Assembly: GCA_010094025.1 (NCBI GenBank) | Contig: ML991780.1 | Coordinates: 1 to 64,000, forward strand | DNA length: 64,000 bases | DNA from: Viridothelium virens | Taxonomy: Eukaryota > Ascomycota > Dothideomycetes > Trypetheliales > Trypetheliaceae | Reading direction: 5' to 3' | Part shown: piece after piece, positions 9,652 through 18,992 of the stretch | Position numbering within the stretch: the first letter of the stretch is position 1 | Layout of the letters: each line of letters begins with the position of its first letter | Position numbers and translations under genes: made by a program | Notes under the pieces: model-generated | The model's input: the letters and a program-made list of their open reading frames with translations, nothing else | What the model was told of the DNA's origin: nothing | The model's database searches: none

Positions 9652-11013
9652 ATGGCAGAACCCGAGAACGCGACTAAAGCTCCTGAGAGCGATGTTGAAG
9701 AACGGAGCGCCTTTCCTGGTGATTCTACTGTAGACCAAGGGGCCAGTCTGGGTGTAAGCTGCACAGAACCTTGCGTCTACAACTACGTTGGCTCATGGAT
9801 TGCAACAGGAGCACTGTGTGACTGATAGGCCGACTCGTTCGTTTCCCCTCCTCTTGTGGCTTGCAAGTCCGATGAATCTGACACCATGTGAAGCTGCAGG
9901 AGAAGCTCCCACCGGGGTTTGTAATAATAACTCATAACCCCTCTGAACGATGGCTCAATTGCAGTAGGAAATATCCAAGCTCGGGAATACAGAAGTACGT
10001 AGTCTTCAGGACCGATTCGCGCGCAGAATTTATCGAGACAGCAATGAAAAGCTTATCAGTCTACTAGGTCTACATCACTAAACCCTCCGACTACCCACAT
10101 GCACCCTCGAAGCTATTACTTCTCCTAACAGGAGGCACGGGCATCAAATCTGTAAACAACCAGATCCAGGCAGACAAATATGCACAAGAAGGCTTCCTAG
10201 TAGTGATGCCAGACCAGTACGTCAGCTCAATTTGAGCATACCTCCCGCCTTGATCCTCTACACGAACCATATACATCTCTCGACTCTACCTGCCTACAAT
10301 CATTCAGTTATCCAGGGGCTCCTCTTCCACACTGCTCGACTAACCCAAAGCTTTTTCTCTCACACAGATTCGCCAACGACCCTGCCCCTAACTCCACCGA
10401 TCCGACCTATGTCTCCCAACCAGAAACCCCGACCATCATCGAACGTGTGAAGCTCGGCGTGACCGAAACCGCCAAATCCTTCCTCATTGACATGTGGCTC
10501 GCACGACATACTCCAGAGAAAGTGCTGCCTATTCTGCAAGACGTGCTCGAGAAAGCCAAAGAGGAGTTTGCCGATGCGGTCGCAAATGGTGGGGGCGTCT
10601 ACGCCGTGGGGTATTGCTTTGGCGCCAAATATGTACTGCTGTTGGGCAGCGAGCTAAAGGATACCGTGGCGTGGGGCGAAAAGGTGAGGGATGAGGAGGA
10701 GGGAGTCAAGACGAAAGGCCCGAGTATCAAGGTGGGGGCCATCGCGCATGGGACGATGATCACAAAGGAGGATATTGAGGGTATCAAGGTGCCAATCTCG
10801 ATGGCTTGTGTCGAAAATGACCAGTTATTCCCGGATGAGGTGCGAGAAGAGGGTAAGAAGGCGCTGGCTGCCGGTGTGGTGGAACATGAGGTTAAGGTAT
10901 ATGAGGGTGTTCCACATGGTTTTGCCGTCCTGGGGGATTATGCCGATGGTAAGATCGTGGAGAAGCAGAAGGAAGCCTTCCAGCAAATGCTTGGGTGGCT
11001 GAAGTCGCACTGA
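9652..11013 (+). CDS. Dienelactone hydrolase family protein
   Basis: Five exons join in frame: 9652-9817, 9894-9916, 9968-9994, 10068-10216 and 10368-11013, giving 336 residues. The joins restore the family sequence ...GALSAGEAPTG, EISKLGNTE, VYITKPSDYPH, then KYAQEGFLVVMPDQFANDPAP. The alpha/beta-hydrolase nucleophile is the Cys of VGYCFGAKY, the acid is probably the Asp of ENDQLFPDE, and the His is in GVPHGFAV near the end. The family opens cyclic dienelactones or acts on related esters; in fungi most members are uncharacterised cytosolic enzymes. The N-terminus (MAEPENATKAPE...PGDST) and the CTEPCVYNY segment are typical of the fungal branch. Exons 2 and 3 are only 23 and 27 bases, so automatic predictors may start the gene late or misplace its N-terminus. 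Confidence 0.87.
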
Positions 11014-11262
11014 GCAATTGATGAATGATCATCTAGGGCGCGGATGATTTGACTTGGCGTTTCGGTCGGAGTTCTGTGATGATCATGAGATAAGACGAGC
11101 ATGTTCCAGGCAAGGCCATATTACCTTAAGTAGTGTTTTCGTTCTCCATCAATCCCAGCACGACCTGCAAGCCGTCTTTCCGACCTCATTCGGCCAAAGT
11201 GTAGTCCATGAAGGTGCGCCTCCGATTTGAATCTTCCGCTGGCGCAACTCCTTCCCAACTCC

Positions 11263-11919
11263 TCAAACCAATTCTACATCCCCTCTAGCTACCAATTCTT
11301 TTACACTGCTCCACCTCACCACCCACACATCCCCCTTCTTCATCTCCATCCCCTCATCTCCACTCTGCTGCACCACCCTCCCCACATCCCTCAACACCCT
11401 CACAAACACCGCCCCATCCGTGTCCGGCCCATCCACCATACTGATCCCCCCCGCCGTATCATCCAGCCTCCTCAACGCCGCCGGAAACGCTCCCAAAAAG
11501 CTGCCCCCATAATGCCTCTCCAACAACGCCTGATGCGCCCGCAAATACTCGCTCTCCTCGCCCGACAAATCAGCCTCCTGGTTCTGCAAGATATGCAGCG
11601 GATACCGATCGATCTTCGCGATCCGCGCGCGCAGCAGGCCGCGCACCAGCCACTTCCAGCGCTCCAGCTCCGTCTGCAGCACGATCAGCTTGAACCCGGA
11701 TTTGGTTCCCGAGTCGGCCGAGGCGGAGAGGTCCTCTACGGTAGAGATCTGTTGCCGGATGCGCGAGAGAGTGCGGATCATGAGGGCGCTGGGGTAGGGC
11801 AGGAGGTCGGGCGCGCAGCGTTCTGCGGTGTAGGCGCGGGTGAGGGCGTGGAGGTCGGTGGTCGAGGGGGGGGAGGCGGGGTGCGAGACGGAGGCAAGGA
11901 TGTCGGAGATGTCGGCCAT
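11263..11919 (-). CDS. SLD5: GINS complex subunit Sld5
   Basis: Intronless, 218 residues, the usual length. It begins MADISDILASVS and carries the Sld5 signatures: a helical A-domain with LMIRTLSRIRQQIS, then QTELERWKWLVRGLLRARIAKI and the stretch LHILQNQEADLSGEESEYLRAHQALLERHY, followed by the small C-terminal B-domain ending VKELVARGDVELV. GINS (Sld5-Psf1-Psf2-Psf3) joins Cdc45 and Mcm2-7 to form the replicative helicase in the nucleus. The gene is convergent with the dienelactone hydrolase gene 249 bases away and divergent from the oxidoreductase gene. It is noticeably GC-rich in its second half. Confidence 0.93.
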   Translation of the reverse strand: MADISDILASVSHPASPPSTTDLHALTRAYTAERCAPDLLPYPSALMIRTLSRIRQQISTVEDLSASADSGTKSGFKLIVLQTELERWKWLVRGLLRARIAKIDRYPLHILQNQEADLSGEESEYLRAHQALLERHYGGSFLGAFPAALRRLDDTAGGISMVDGPDTDGAVFVRVLRDVGRVVQQSGDEGMEMKKGDVWVVRWSSVKELVARGDVELV

Positions 11920-12387
11920 GGTCAGGTTGGGGATGAGTAAGGCCTATGACGCAGGCAGTGGACTAGGGTCGATGAAGAAAAGGTTATTTAGACGTCCATT
12001 TCGAGTGGGTAGAAATTTTCTCTTTTGGTAGGAACGCGAGATGGAATGTCGCGCGTGCGCGGCCCGCCTCGGCCCGCGACGTGTCGAAAGCCCCACCAGA
12101 GTCTGGAGATGACCCCGCCATCGTCATCGTCGGTCTATCATCGTACGGTGGTACCCTACGTGGGGGCTTTGCTTTACCTTAGCTTCAATGCTTTGTAAGT
12201 GCACATTAATCGCTACCAGCTTCCGGATCAAGTCGTCCGTTACTGTGCCGCAACCGTGCCGCATTTGTCAAATTTCTACTTTTCAACTTTATATATAAGA
12301 GACCATAAGAGCATTCATCTTGGCACCTATATCTATGCCTAGACTTTGATTTGCAGATTTACAATCCCAATTGACACTCATTTGAAG
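11920..12387. promoter_or_regulatory. Divergent promoter between SLD5 and the oxidoreductase gene
   Basis: This 468-base shared promoter lies between SLD5 (-) and the oxidoreductase gene (+). TATATATAAG at 12290-12299, about 90 bases before the oxidoreductase ATG, is a good TATA-box candidate for that gene. GC-rich sequence (12040-12120) is next to SLD5. Confidence 0.55.
12290..12299 (+). promoter_or_regulatory. TATA box candidate of the oxidoreductase gene
   Basis: TATATATAAG lies about 90 bases before the ATG of the PIG3-like gene, in the normal range for fungal TATA elements. TATA boxes are more usual in inducible than in housekeeping genes. Confidence 0.55.
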
Positions 12388-13498
12388 ATGTCGGACACTA
12401 TGAAAGCAGTCGGTATGAAACTCCCATTCTCACAACACCAGAAGGACTCTTCCACCATGCCATTGACCATTCCCCCGTCGACTTCCGCTCACAACCAAAC
12501 CAGACATCAAAGGCGGCAAAGGGCCCATCTCCTCCCTCCATATCACCACCATCCCGCGGCCCGTCCCCACCGGCTCCCAAGCCCTCGTCCGAATCCGGTA
12601 CTTCGGGCTCAACCGGATGGACATCCTGCAGCGCGAAGGGCAGTACCCCGTACCCCCACAAGCGCCCTCGACGCTGGGCGTCGAGTTCTCGGGGGAGATC
12701 GTCGGCTTCGGCGGCTCGCCGGAGGGCAGCTTCAAGCTGGGGGACGCGGTGTTCGGGCTCGCGTACGGTGGCGCCTACGCCGAGTACATCGCCGTCAGCA
12801 CGCACATGCTGGTGCACAAGCCGGCGCAGCTGAGCTGGGAGCAGTGCGCGGGTATCCCTGAGACCTGGATCACCGCGCTCCAGGCGCTGTATCTGGTCGG
12901 GGAGTACAAGCCTGGCAGGAGCGTGCTGTGGCATGCGGGCGCGAGTTCGGTCAGTATTGCGGGGCAGCAGCTGACGAGGGCGGATGGGGCGAAGGCGGTG
13001 TATGCGACGGCGAGGAGTGAGGATAAGGTGAGGTTTTGTGAGGAAGAGTTGGGGACGACGAAGGCGTTCAATGCTGGGAAAGGTCAGGAGCCGTGGGATG
13101 AGCAGGTTTTGAAAGAGACGAACGGGGAGGGAGTGGATCTGATTATAGATTTCGTGGGGCCTGATTACTTTTGGCAGAACCTGAATGCTGCGGCGAGGGA
13201 TGGCCATATTGTGAGTCTAGGCTTCCTCGGGAGCAGCAAATTGGAGGGGGGAGAGGGTCTGGGAGCATTTGTCCGGAAGAGAATCAGATTTGAAGGCAGC
13301 GCCCTGCGCAGCAGAGATGAAGAATACCAGGGCAAACTCAGGGACCAACTGGTAGATCATGCGCTGCCCAAATTCATTGACGGAAGCTTCAAAGTTTTGG
13401 TGGAGAAGGTCTTCCCATGGGAAGAAATCCAAGAAGCTCACGCATTGATGGAATCAAACAAAACGAAAGGAAAGCTCATCTGTAAGATTGATTGGTAG
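12388..13498 (+). CDS. PIG3-like NAD(P)H quinone oxidoreductase (zinc-free MDR family)
   Basis: Two exons, 12388-12412 and 12504-13498, joined as KAV-DIKGGKG, give 339 residues. The medium-chain reductase fold is clear: GroES-like half with RYFGLNRMDILQREGQYPVP and LGVEFSGEIVGFG, then the Rossmann half with VLWHAGASSVSIAGQQL (the cofactor loop, PIG3-type rather than the GGxG of classical ADHs), DLIIDFVGPDYF, and HIVSLGFLG. No zinc-binding GHE motif is present, as expected for quinone oxidoreductases. The R-NRMDILQR-G-YP pattern is specific to the PIG3/TP53I3 group. It probably reduces quinones or related electrophiles in the cytosol with NADPH. The first exon encodes only eight residues. Confidence 0.9.
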
Positions 13499-14078
13499 GG
13501 CTAACCATAATCGCTGAATGTACATTGAGCTGTTGTCGAATGCAAATAAGGAAATCAGAGAAATTTCCATCAGTAACCCCTTTTGAGCGTAGTATCAGGG
13601 AGCTGAATCTATGTGGGTTCTTGGAGTGTGCTCGACGCGGCTTGTTTGAGTACCTGCTAAGTCGGTGGTCTGCTTTGATTCATGACCACTCGTGTGAATG
13701 GTGGCTCGGCAATACTTACCACGCCTTTTTCGTGAGATCCACACAAGCATCGCTTAACGTTGGAGAGAAGTCCTGGCACGGGGTACTTGAGGTAATAACA
13801 CGCCGTCTTAATGCCAGCTTGTACGTTTTTTGGCATGGACGTGTTTTGCTTTGTGCCAGATCCAGTATTCGACGCTGAGTTCTTTCAAGCTCTCGCATGG
13901 ACTCATACACTGTCGGGCCCAGATACCACGTTGACAAAGGCATGCCAGAAGACCCTTGATGTCTAGGGAGTGATTTCGATCCCATCATGATCCGTTTCTC
14001 TTCAATTTGCGCACCAGTACTGTGTAGTCAAGTCGATTCGTAATCTAAATAGGAACGTCACGTCTTGCCCACGTGCCC
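13499..14078. other. Convergent 3' flanks
   Basis: This lies between the oxidoreductase gene (+) and the Ser/Arg-rich gene (-). Opposed ORFs at 13492-13878 and 13716-13988 have random composition and no family resemblance. I see no gene here. Confidence 0.5.
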
Positions 14079-14504
14079 TCAATCCGGGTCTTCACCCAAA
14101 GACTCTAATGGCTGAAAGTCGATCGTTCCGTCCAAATAAGCAAGTGTCTGTCTCTCATACACTTGCCTCAAGCAAGCGTCTGACTGCATGGCTCGAATTT
14201 CGCGCAGCGAACCTTCTAGGGGGCACTTCTTTCTGCGTAATGATGGTCGTCGACGTCGTGTTCGTTTTGTAGGCGAGCTGTTCCCAGTTTCTGATGTCGA
14301 ATCGCAGATCACACTGGACAGTGTCGATGACGAAGACTGTGACGACGAAGTGGAGGGACGTCGGTCAATGTCGCTTTCTCCAGCGATACCTGTGTTCTGA
14401 TCGAAGAACCGTAGTGTTGAGCTTGATCGTCGAGTCTGAGAGCGAAAGGAAGCAGTACGTTGGAGATCAGGCGCCATCGAGGCGAAGAAATTGACATCGA
14501 ACAT
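14079..14504 (-). CDS. Small Ser/Arg-rich protein of unknown function
   Basis: Intronless, 141 residues, with a good ATG at 14504. The N-terminal part is basic and Ser-rich (LQRTASFRSQTRRSSSTLRF), the centre is a Ser run, then a basic patch (KRTRRRRPSLRRKK) that could be a nuclear localisation signal, and a C-terminal amphipathic helix (GSLREIRAMQSDACLRQVYE) with an acidic end. The R-x-x-S contexts look like kinase sites. I do not recognise the family. The codon pattern and helical C-terminus favour a real gene over chance. Confidence 0.55.
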   Translation of the reverse strand: MFDVNFFASMAPDLQRTASFRSQTRRSSSTLRFFDQNTGIAGESDIDRRPSTSSSQSSSSTLSSVICDSTSETGNSSPTKRTRRRRPSLRRKKCPLEGSLREIRAMQSDACLRQVYERQTLAYLDGTIDFQPLESLGEDPD

Positions 14505-15523
14505 GATAACAAAAAGGGTGAGGCCGACAAGTGAGAGTGAGTTGACTATAACCCACGAAGAAAGACCATAACAAAAAAAAATCTAAAAATTGATAGGATG
14601 TTTGACTAGCCAACCTCTCGCCATCGAGTCATGGAGGATGAGCGAGGCCTAAATACTCAGTGCGTTTATCCAACCACAAGCTCGCAGACTTACAGAGTGT
14701 GGATGACTTGCTGCCAGTGTCGCTTTGGCCTTGCTGTTACTGATAGATCACTCGCAGCTGAAATCAGGAGACCTGGAAGGTGATGGCTGGTGTCAGCCAC
14801 CATCGGCCAGCCTCAAAATTTTCGGTTCATGGAGGTCCGTTGCATATCTCGACAGGAGGTTCGGTAAGCTGCTTATCGAGGCGCGCTGCTGAAGGGAACA
14901 TCCTCCGAGCAACTCCATTCTACTCAGCTTGAGGCATGTATGCTGCAATAGGCAGCGGGGTTAAATCGCTGTTGTAAGCACACATCAAACCGGCAATATG
15001 ATATGTTGAACTTTCTGTACCTGCTCAAGTACAGGAGCAGAGAAAGCCGTATTCCTTGACAATCGTGAGATCCTGGAACTAGAGTCTAGAAGACTCGAAC
15101 TACAGCTTCTAGCTTGTGGACTTGATATTTAGTCGGCATGGCTGGTCTGTCGAAAGGAGAAGAACTTTGTTCGTTGCGAGGTAGTCTGTAGTAACAAAGT
15201 GTCGGTCGGGAAATGGATGAGGTTGGGGGTCCGGATCGCCAACCCCTCCACCCAGTGACCCAGCCAGCCACGATAAGCAATGAGAGCGCCTGGACCTTGA
15301 CAAATCTATCTACTAGGCATTCCTCGTATCGGCAGGTGATCAATCCAGGCAATTGTGCAGAGCATGGAATCGGTGTAAGCTTGTGGGCAATCGCTTCAAG
15401 ATTTCATTGCTCAGTCTACGGAATACGGAGTAAGCTCGTGGGCATTCTATCCCATCTGCTGAGACTCGCTATCCCTTTCTCTCTCCACTGCACTAAATCC
15501 CCACCACATCCGACAAGATCGAA
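14505..15523. other. Intergenic region upstream of the Ser/Arg-rich gene
   Basis: This is the promoter side of the minus-strand gene at 14079-14504 and the 3' flank of the small Cys/Trp-rich gene. ORFs at 15086-15352 (-) and 15213-15602 (+) lack recognisable content. A partial direct repeat (GTAAGCTTGTGGGCAATC near 15377 and GTAAGCTCGTGGGCATTC near 15430) is the only structure I noticed. Confidence 0.45.
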
Positions 15524-15764
15524 TCAAGGCTGCTTTCCCATAGGTGGATACTCATTACCCTCCCTCTCGACCTTCGGCTCACAGGTGCACCACTCCTCCT
15601 GAGGGATCGGATTCATGACAGTTGGAACGTGGTTGCCGCAGCCCCACCAAGTGGTTTTGTCTTGTGGATGATGAAGGATTAGCCTAGGGTACTACCTTAT
15701 GGAAGGCATGTATCGATGTTTGAGGTAACTCACTGCACGTATCACAGCTCGACTTCTTGCACAT
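15524..15764 (-). CDS. 55-residue Cys/Trp-rich protein (two exons)
   Basis: Exon 1 is 15734-15764 and exon 2 is 15524-15660, with a GTGAGT donor and an AAG acceptor; the join is exactly in frame and ends in TGA. The product starts MCKKSSCDTCN, continues KTTWWGCGNHVPTVM, then EEWCTCEPKVEREG and NEYPPMGKQP. Six cysteines and one histidine (CxxxxCxxC ... CGNH ... CxC) suggest a zinc- or metal-binding fold. From memory, similar small WWGCG-H proteins occur widely in Pezizomycotina and remain without a function. The gene is too short for ordinary ORF scans and is overlapped by an unrelated plus-strand ORF. A dense promoter-motif cluster lies about 250-290 bases upstream. Confidence 0.72.
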
Positions 15765-17030
15765 TTCTGACGTAATTCTTCGACCAAAAATTGCGATGTT
15801 CGTCTATTTATCCTGCCGTGATCTTGCTGTGAAAATATACTATTAAGTCCAAGTATGGGTGAAGGTGGGCTTGATGCAACTATCAGCAGCGCCTATCAGG
15901 GACCACGAAATTGAGCACCAGATTCAGTAACAGTCGTCACTTTGATAAGAGGAGGAACCTGTAGCTAAGCTAACTTGGATATTTACCTCGTTATATACGG
16001 TATAAGCTAGTCACGTGGATTGTATAGCACGTGGAGGTAATTAATGACGTTGACTCAGTGTCCAGGTCGCCGAAGACTTTGGTCGCCGACCAGTAAGCTT
16101 ACTACTGTGTACAATAACTACGTAGGGTCTACTATGCACCCCAATGGAAGTGGCCATGCAAGTTTGATAGGATTTTTTTGGGAGTCTTTGAATTTTCTCT
16201 GAACTAACTAGCAGAGCCTTTATAACCCTGCAGACGACCTTCAACATTAGCCGGAAAGAAAGATGTAAACAACCTTCTTCGCCGATCTGTAGTCGCCTAC
16301 CATTGCCGAGGGAAAGGGCGTGTATGAGTGTTATGTACAGGATGCATTCCCCTCTTGCAACTCCCCCACCATACAATGCCCATGTCGCATGGAACCCTTC
16401 AACAAAAAAATTTCAAAGTTCCCTAGACATGAGCATTGCAGTGCGCGCGTGTGCGTGTTTGCTTGTTTGCTCGTACTTCGTGAAAGGTATTTGACTGTGC
16501 AAGGAAAAAGGAGGCTTGGATTTGTAGGAAAAAAGGTGGTGGCATGACCGAGATGCTTGGATTTATCAGGGATGGGATAGCAATGAAAACATGACTGGCT
16601 CGATCCTATTCTTGAATCGGCATGTTAGTCGTGGGCAGCGCCCTTTGTATGTGTCGGTGAAGACGTGGAAATGTACATCAAAAGCGTAAAAGGCATCAAA
16701 TAATACAAGGTGCGGGAGCTCATGCTCGGGTATCCGCGCTGAAAAGAACAGAAGAAGTTGGGCTTCCCAATAGTAAGCTCCGGAAGCACCAGTTGCGCCC
16801 GGCACAGAACTCCTTGATCCTTTTGCTCCGAGACTCCACTGAATGCAAAAGAGACCACGGTGCAAAGCGACGTTTCAAAGGAAATCGACAGAGCCAGGCA
16901 AGTGTCTGGGCCTAACACGAGGAATGACGGGGTGTCTGAGGCGTAGCCTAATAAATTACGGATGGAGGAAAGAGATCAGTGATTTATTGGGCCAGCAGGA
17001 GAGTTGGCCCTGATGGGGTGGGCTTCTGCT
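15765..17030. other. Intergenic region between small Cys/Trp-rich gene and CDC25
   Basis: The left 300 bases are the promoter of the small Cys/Trp-rich gene (-). The rest is the 3' flank of CDC25 (-). Short ORFs in both strands between 16041 and 16918 have no family content. Confidence 0.45.
16012..16057. promoter_or_regulatory. Cluster of bZIP/bHLH-type sites
   Basis: Within 46 bases lie two CACGTG E-boxes (16012-16017, 16028-16033, 16 bases apart), TGACGT (16045-16050, CRE-half-like) and TGACTCA (16051-16057, the Gcn4/CpcA/AP-1 site). The cluster is 248-293 bases upstream of the start of the 55-residue Cys/Trp-rich gene on the minus strand, a normal distance for a fungal upstream activating region. 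Confidence 0.5.
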
Positions 17031-18992
17031 TCAGTAGGATACCAATCGACGTGCGTGACCTCTACGTGAGTCCAAAGGAGAATCACCAATCGTGGCCAAT
17101 GACGTATCCGAGGCCATGCCAAGAGATCCGAGAGTTGGAATACTGAAACGGCTTGAGTGAATCGGGCTTTCCTCCATGTGGTTGGGTTGTTCGCCAAAAG
17201 CGAACGTTTGAGCGCGCCCGAGCTTCATTCTCTGTTGGCGGACTTTGCTCATGCCTCGTTCGCAGGCATCTTCATGTCCCTTATCATCCATGCCGACGTA
17301 TTGTTGTGGGTAGCAACGCGTGGGGTGGACCTCGAAGAAAGAGCTATAGCCTCCATCCAAGATATAAACTTCGGGGTAGCTGAGCTTGGGATAACGGAAG
17401 TCGTTGACGCGGCGATCACGATGACGAAGGTACTTGGCCCTGTGATGCTAATTAGATGACACTTTCTCCTGCTGCTAATTTGATGTTGACTTACATGCGA
17501 GGGGCACGATGCTTGGAGTATTCGCAGTGAAGAACCAGCAATGTCGAGGAGAGTGATGGGGTTTGAAAAAGTTCGTCGGCCAAAAGATCTTTGTCGTTGT
17601 AGTTCAAGGCTTCGGCAATATGCCCGCCCGTGTATTCGTACTCGAAGCGGCAGTCGATCACCATGGTCTTGTCAAAAAGGTGATTGAATTCTCCATCGAG
17701 TACGGAAGCCATTGTTTCCTTACTGATGCGGGGAATGCCATCGGGTTCATCTTCAGGGACAAAGCTCGGAAGCTTTGGGGTGTAAACCTCATCAACGTCC
17801 ATGGCAGACTGATGACTGGAGGGAGACACATAGTTGTCCTTCTTCTCATCAAGCACGTCTCTGGGGTGTTCGTACATACTGAGAGATCTTCGAAATTGTT
17901 TCCTAGGTCTGGCGATAGGAGGTGCGGCTTGCTTTCGGATGTGACCAGTCAGTGGCGAACCGCTTGCCCGACTTGATAGCGATGGTTGTCTTGCACGATG
18001 TGTATGCGGTATTAAGGACTCTTCGAAGCTCTTCCGATCGGCAATAGGCGATTGTGTAAAGCATTCTGATAGAGTGGGGAGAGATGGTTGTTTGTGGGCA
18101 GTACCAATAAGTCCACTACCAAATTTGAAAGGCGGCGCAAGATTCTCAACCGCGTTTGTTTTCAAGGACACGGCATTGGTTGAAAAGCCCTTGGTGCGTG
18201 CGAGCGAGGGTCGTAGGTTGAGATTTTTCTTGCGTCTTGACGTGTCGTGTAAGTGACAAGATAGTACCTGGTGCTTGGCGTGTGTAGACTTACTCTGACG
18301 GAGCCAATGGCTTAGGGACCTCTGGCTTGGGTGGTAGCTCTGCCTCGCATGGCGAGAGCATGTCCTCATCCGTGGGGGTGGCCTCAGGACTTGGTGAAGC
18401 AACGGCAACCTCGGTGATAAGAGAGAAGGGAGCTTTATGTGGCAGAGGCGAGATGTCCATCGACTCGGGTGCAAGAACAGGGGAGGAGGATTGGATGGGT
18501 GGTGTGGTGGCACCTTCCAAGTGAATGGGAGGTGTGTTGAGGTCGTCTATATCTCGAAAGGTAAGTGCTTTGCCCAGAGTAGTGACATCCTGAGTTTGCC
18601 TTCTGCTCTTACCTTGACCATTAACTAGCTCAATTGCTGTCGTATTGAAGAGCGATCGACGGGGAGTTGGGAGCTGGGGACTGCTGGGAAGTGTAAGCTA
18701 TCTCGGACGTGGCCGAGGAATGTGGAGTGAGGCTCTCATACCTTTGATCAATGTGCATGGTGCAACTCAAGTCTGCGGCCAAGGAGCTTGTCGGCGAGGA
18801 GCCCCGGACAGGCTTGAGGGAGAAATAGTCGTGATTTGACTTCTTCATGCTAAGATCCCTAAAATTGAAGGCATTGGCACCGAACGCGGCAGAGCTTCCA
18901 CAAAACAAGGGCCTTGAGGGCAGATCTCGTCGGTGACCCCACGGGGGGATGCACTGAGGTTGGATTGCTGCACAGGGCGAAGACCACTCCAT
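17031..18992 (-). CDS. CDC25: M-phase inducer phosphatase Cdc25 (NimT)
   Basis: Five exons join in frame (18742-18992, 18613-18683, 18294-18567, 17495-18235, 17031-17439), giving 581 residues. The N-terminus has fungal Cdc25 hallmarks: HRRDLPSRP, FNFRDLSMKKSNHDYFSLK and, across the first intron, SPQLPTPRRSLF. The catalytic rhodanese domain contains MVIDCRFEYEYTGGHI, then the active-site loop HCEYSKHR (Cys436, Arg442), AKYLRHRDRRVNDFRYP and YPEVYILDGGYSSFF. The enzyme removes the inhibitory phosphate from Tyr15 of Cdk1 to start mitosis. Ser/Thr-Pro sites in the regulatory half are abundant. The fourth intron splits the codon just after the active-site loop (HRAPR-M). Its antagonist Wee1 lies about 17 kb to the right on the same strand. 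Confidence 0.95.

Noticed and set aside
11227-11940. 237-codon plus-strand ORF opposite SLD5
   Set aside because: It is a composition shadow of the clearly identified Sld5 gene, His/Pro/Arg-rich without domain content.
12398-13207. 269-codon antisense ORF in the oxidoreductase gene
   Set aside because: It is a shadow of a well-supported MDR family gene, Arg/Leu/Pro-rich without family signature.
15213-15602. 129-codon plus-strand ORF
   Set aside because: It has no family features and overlaps the better supported minus-strand two-exon Cys/Trp-rich gene.
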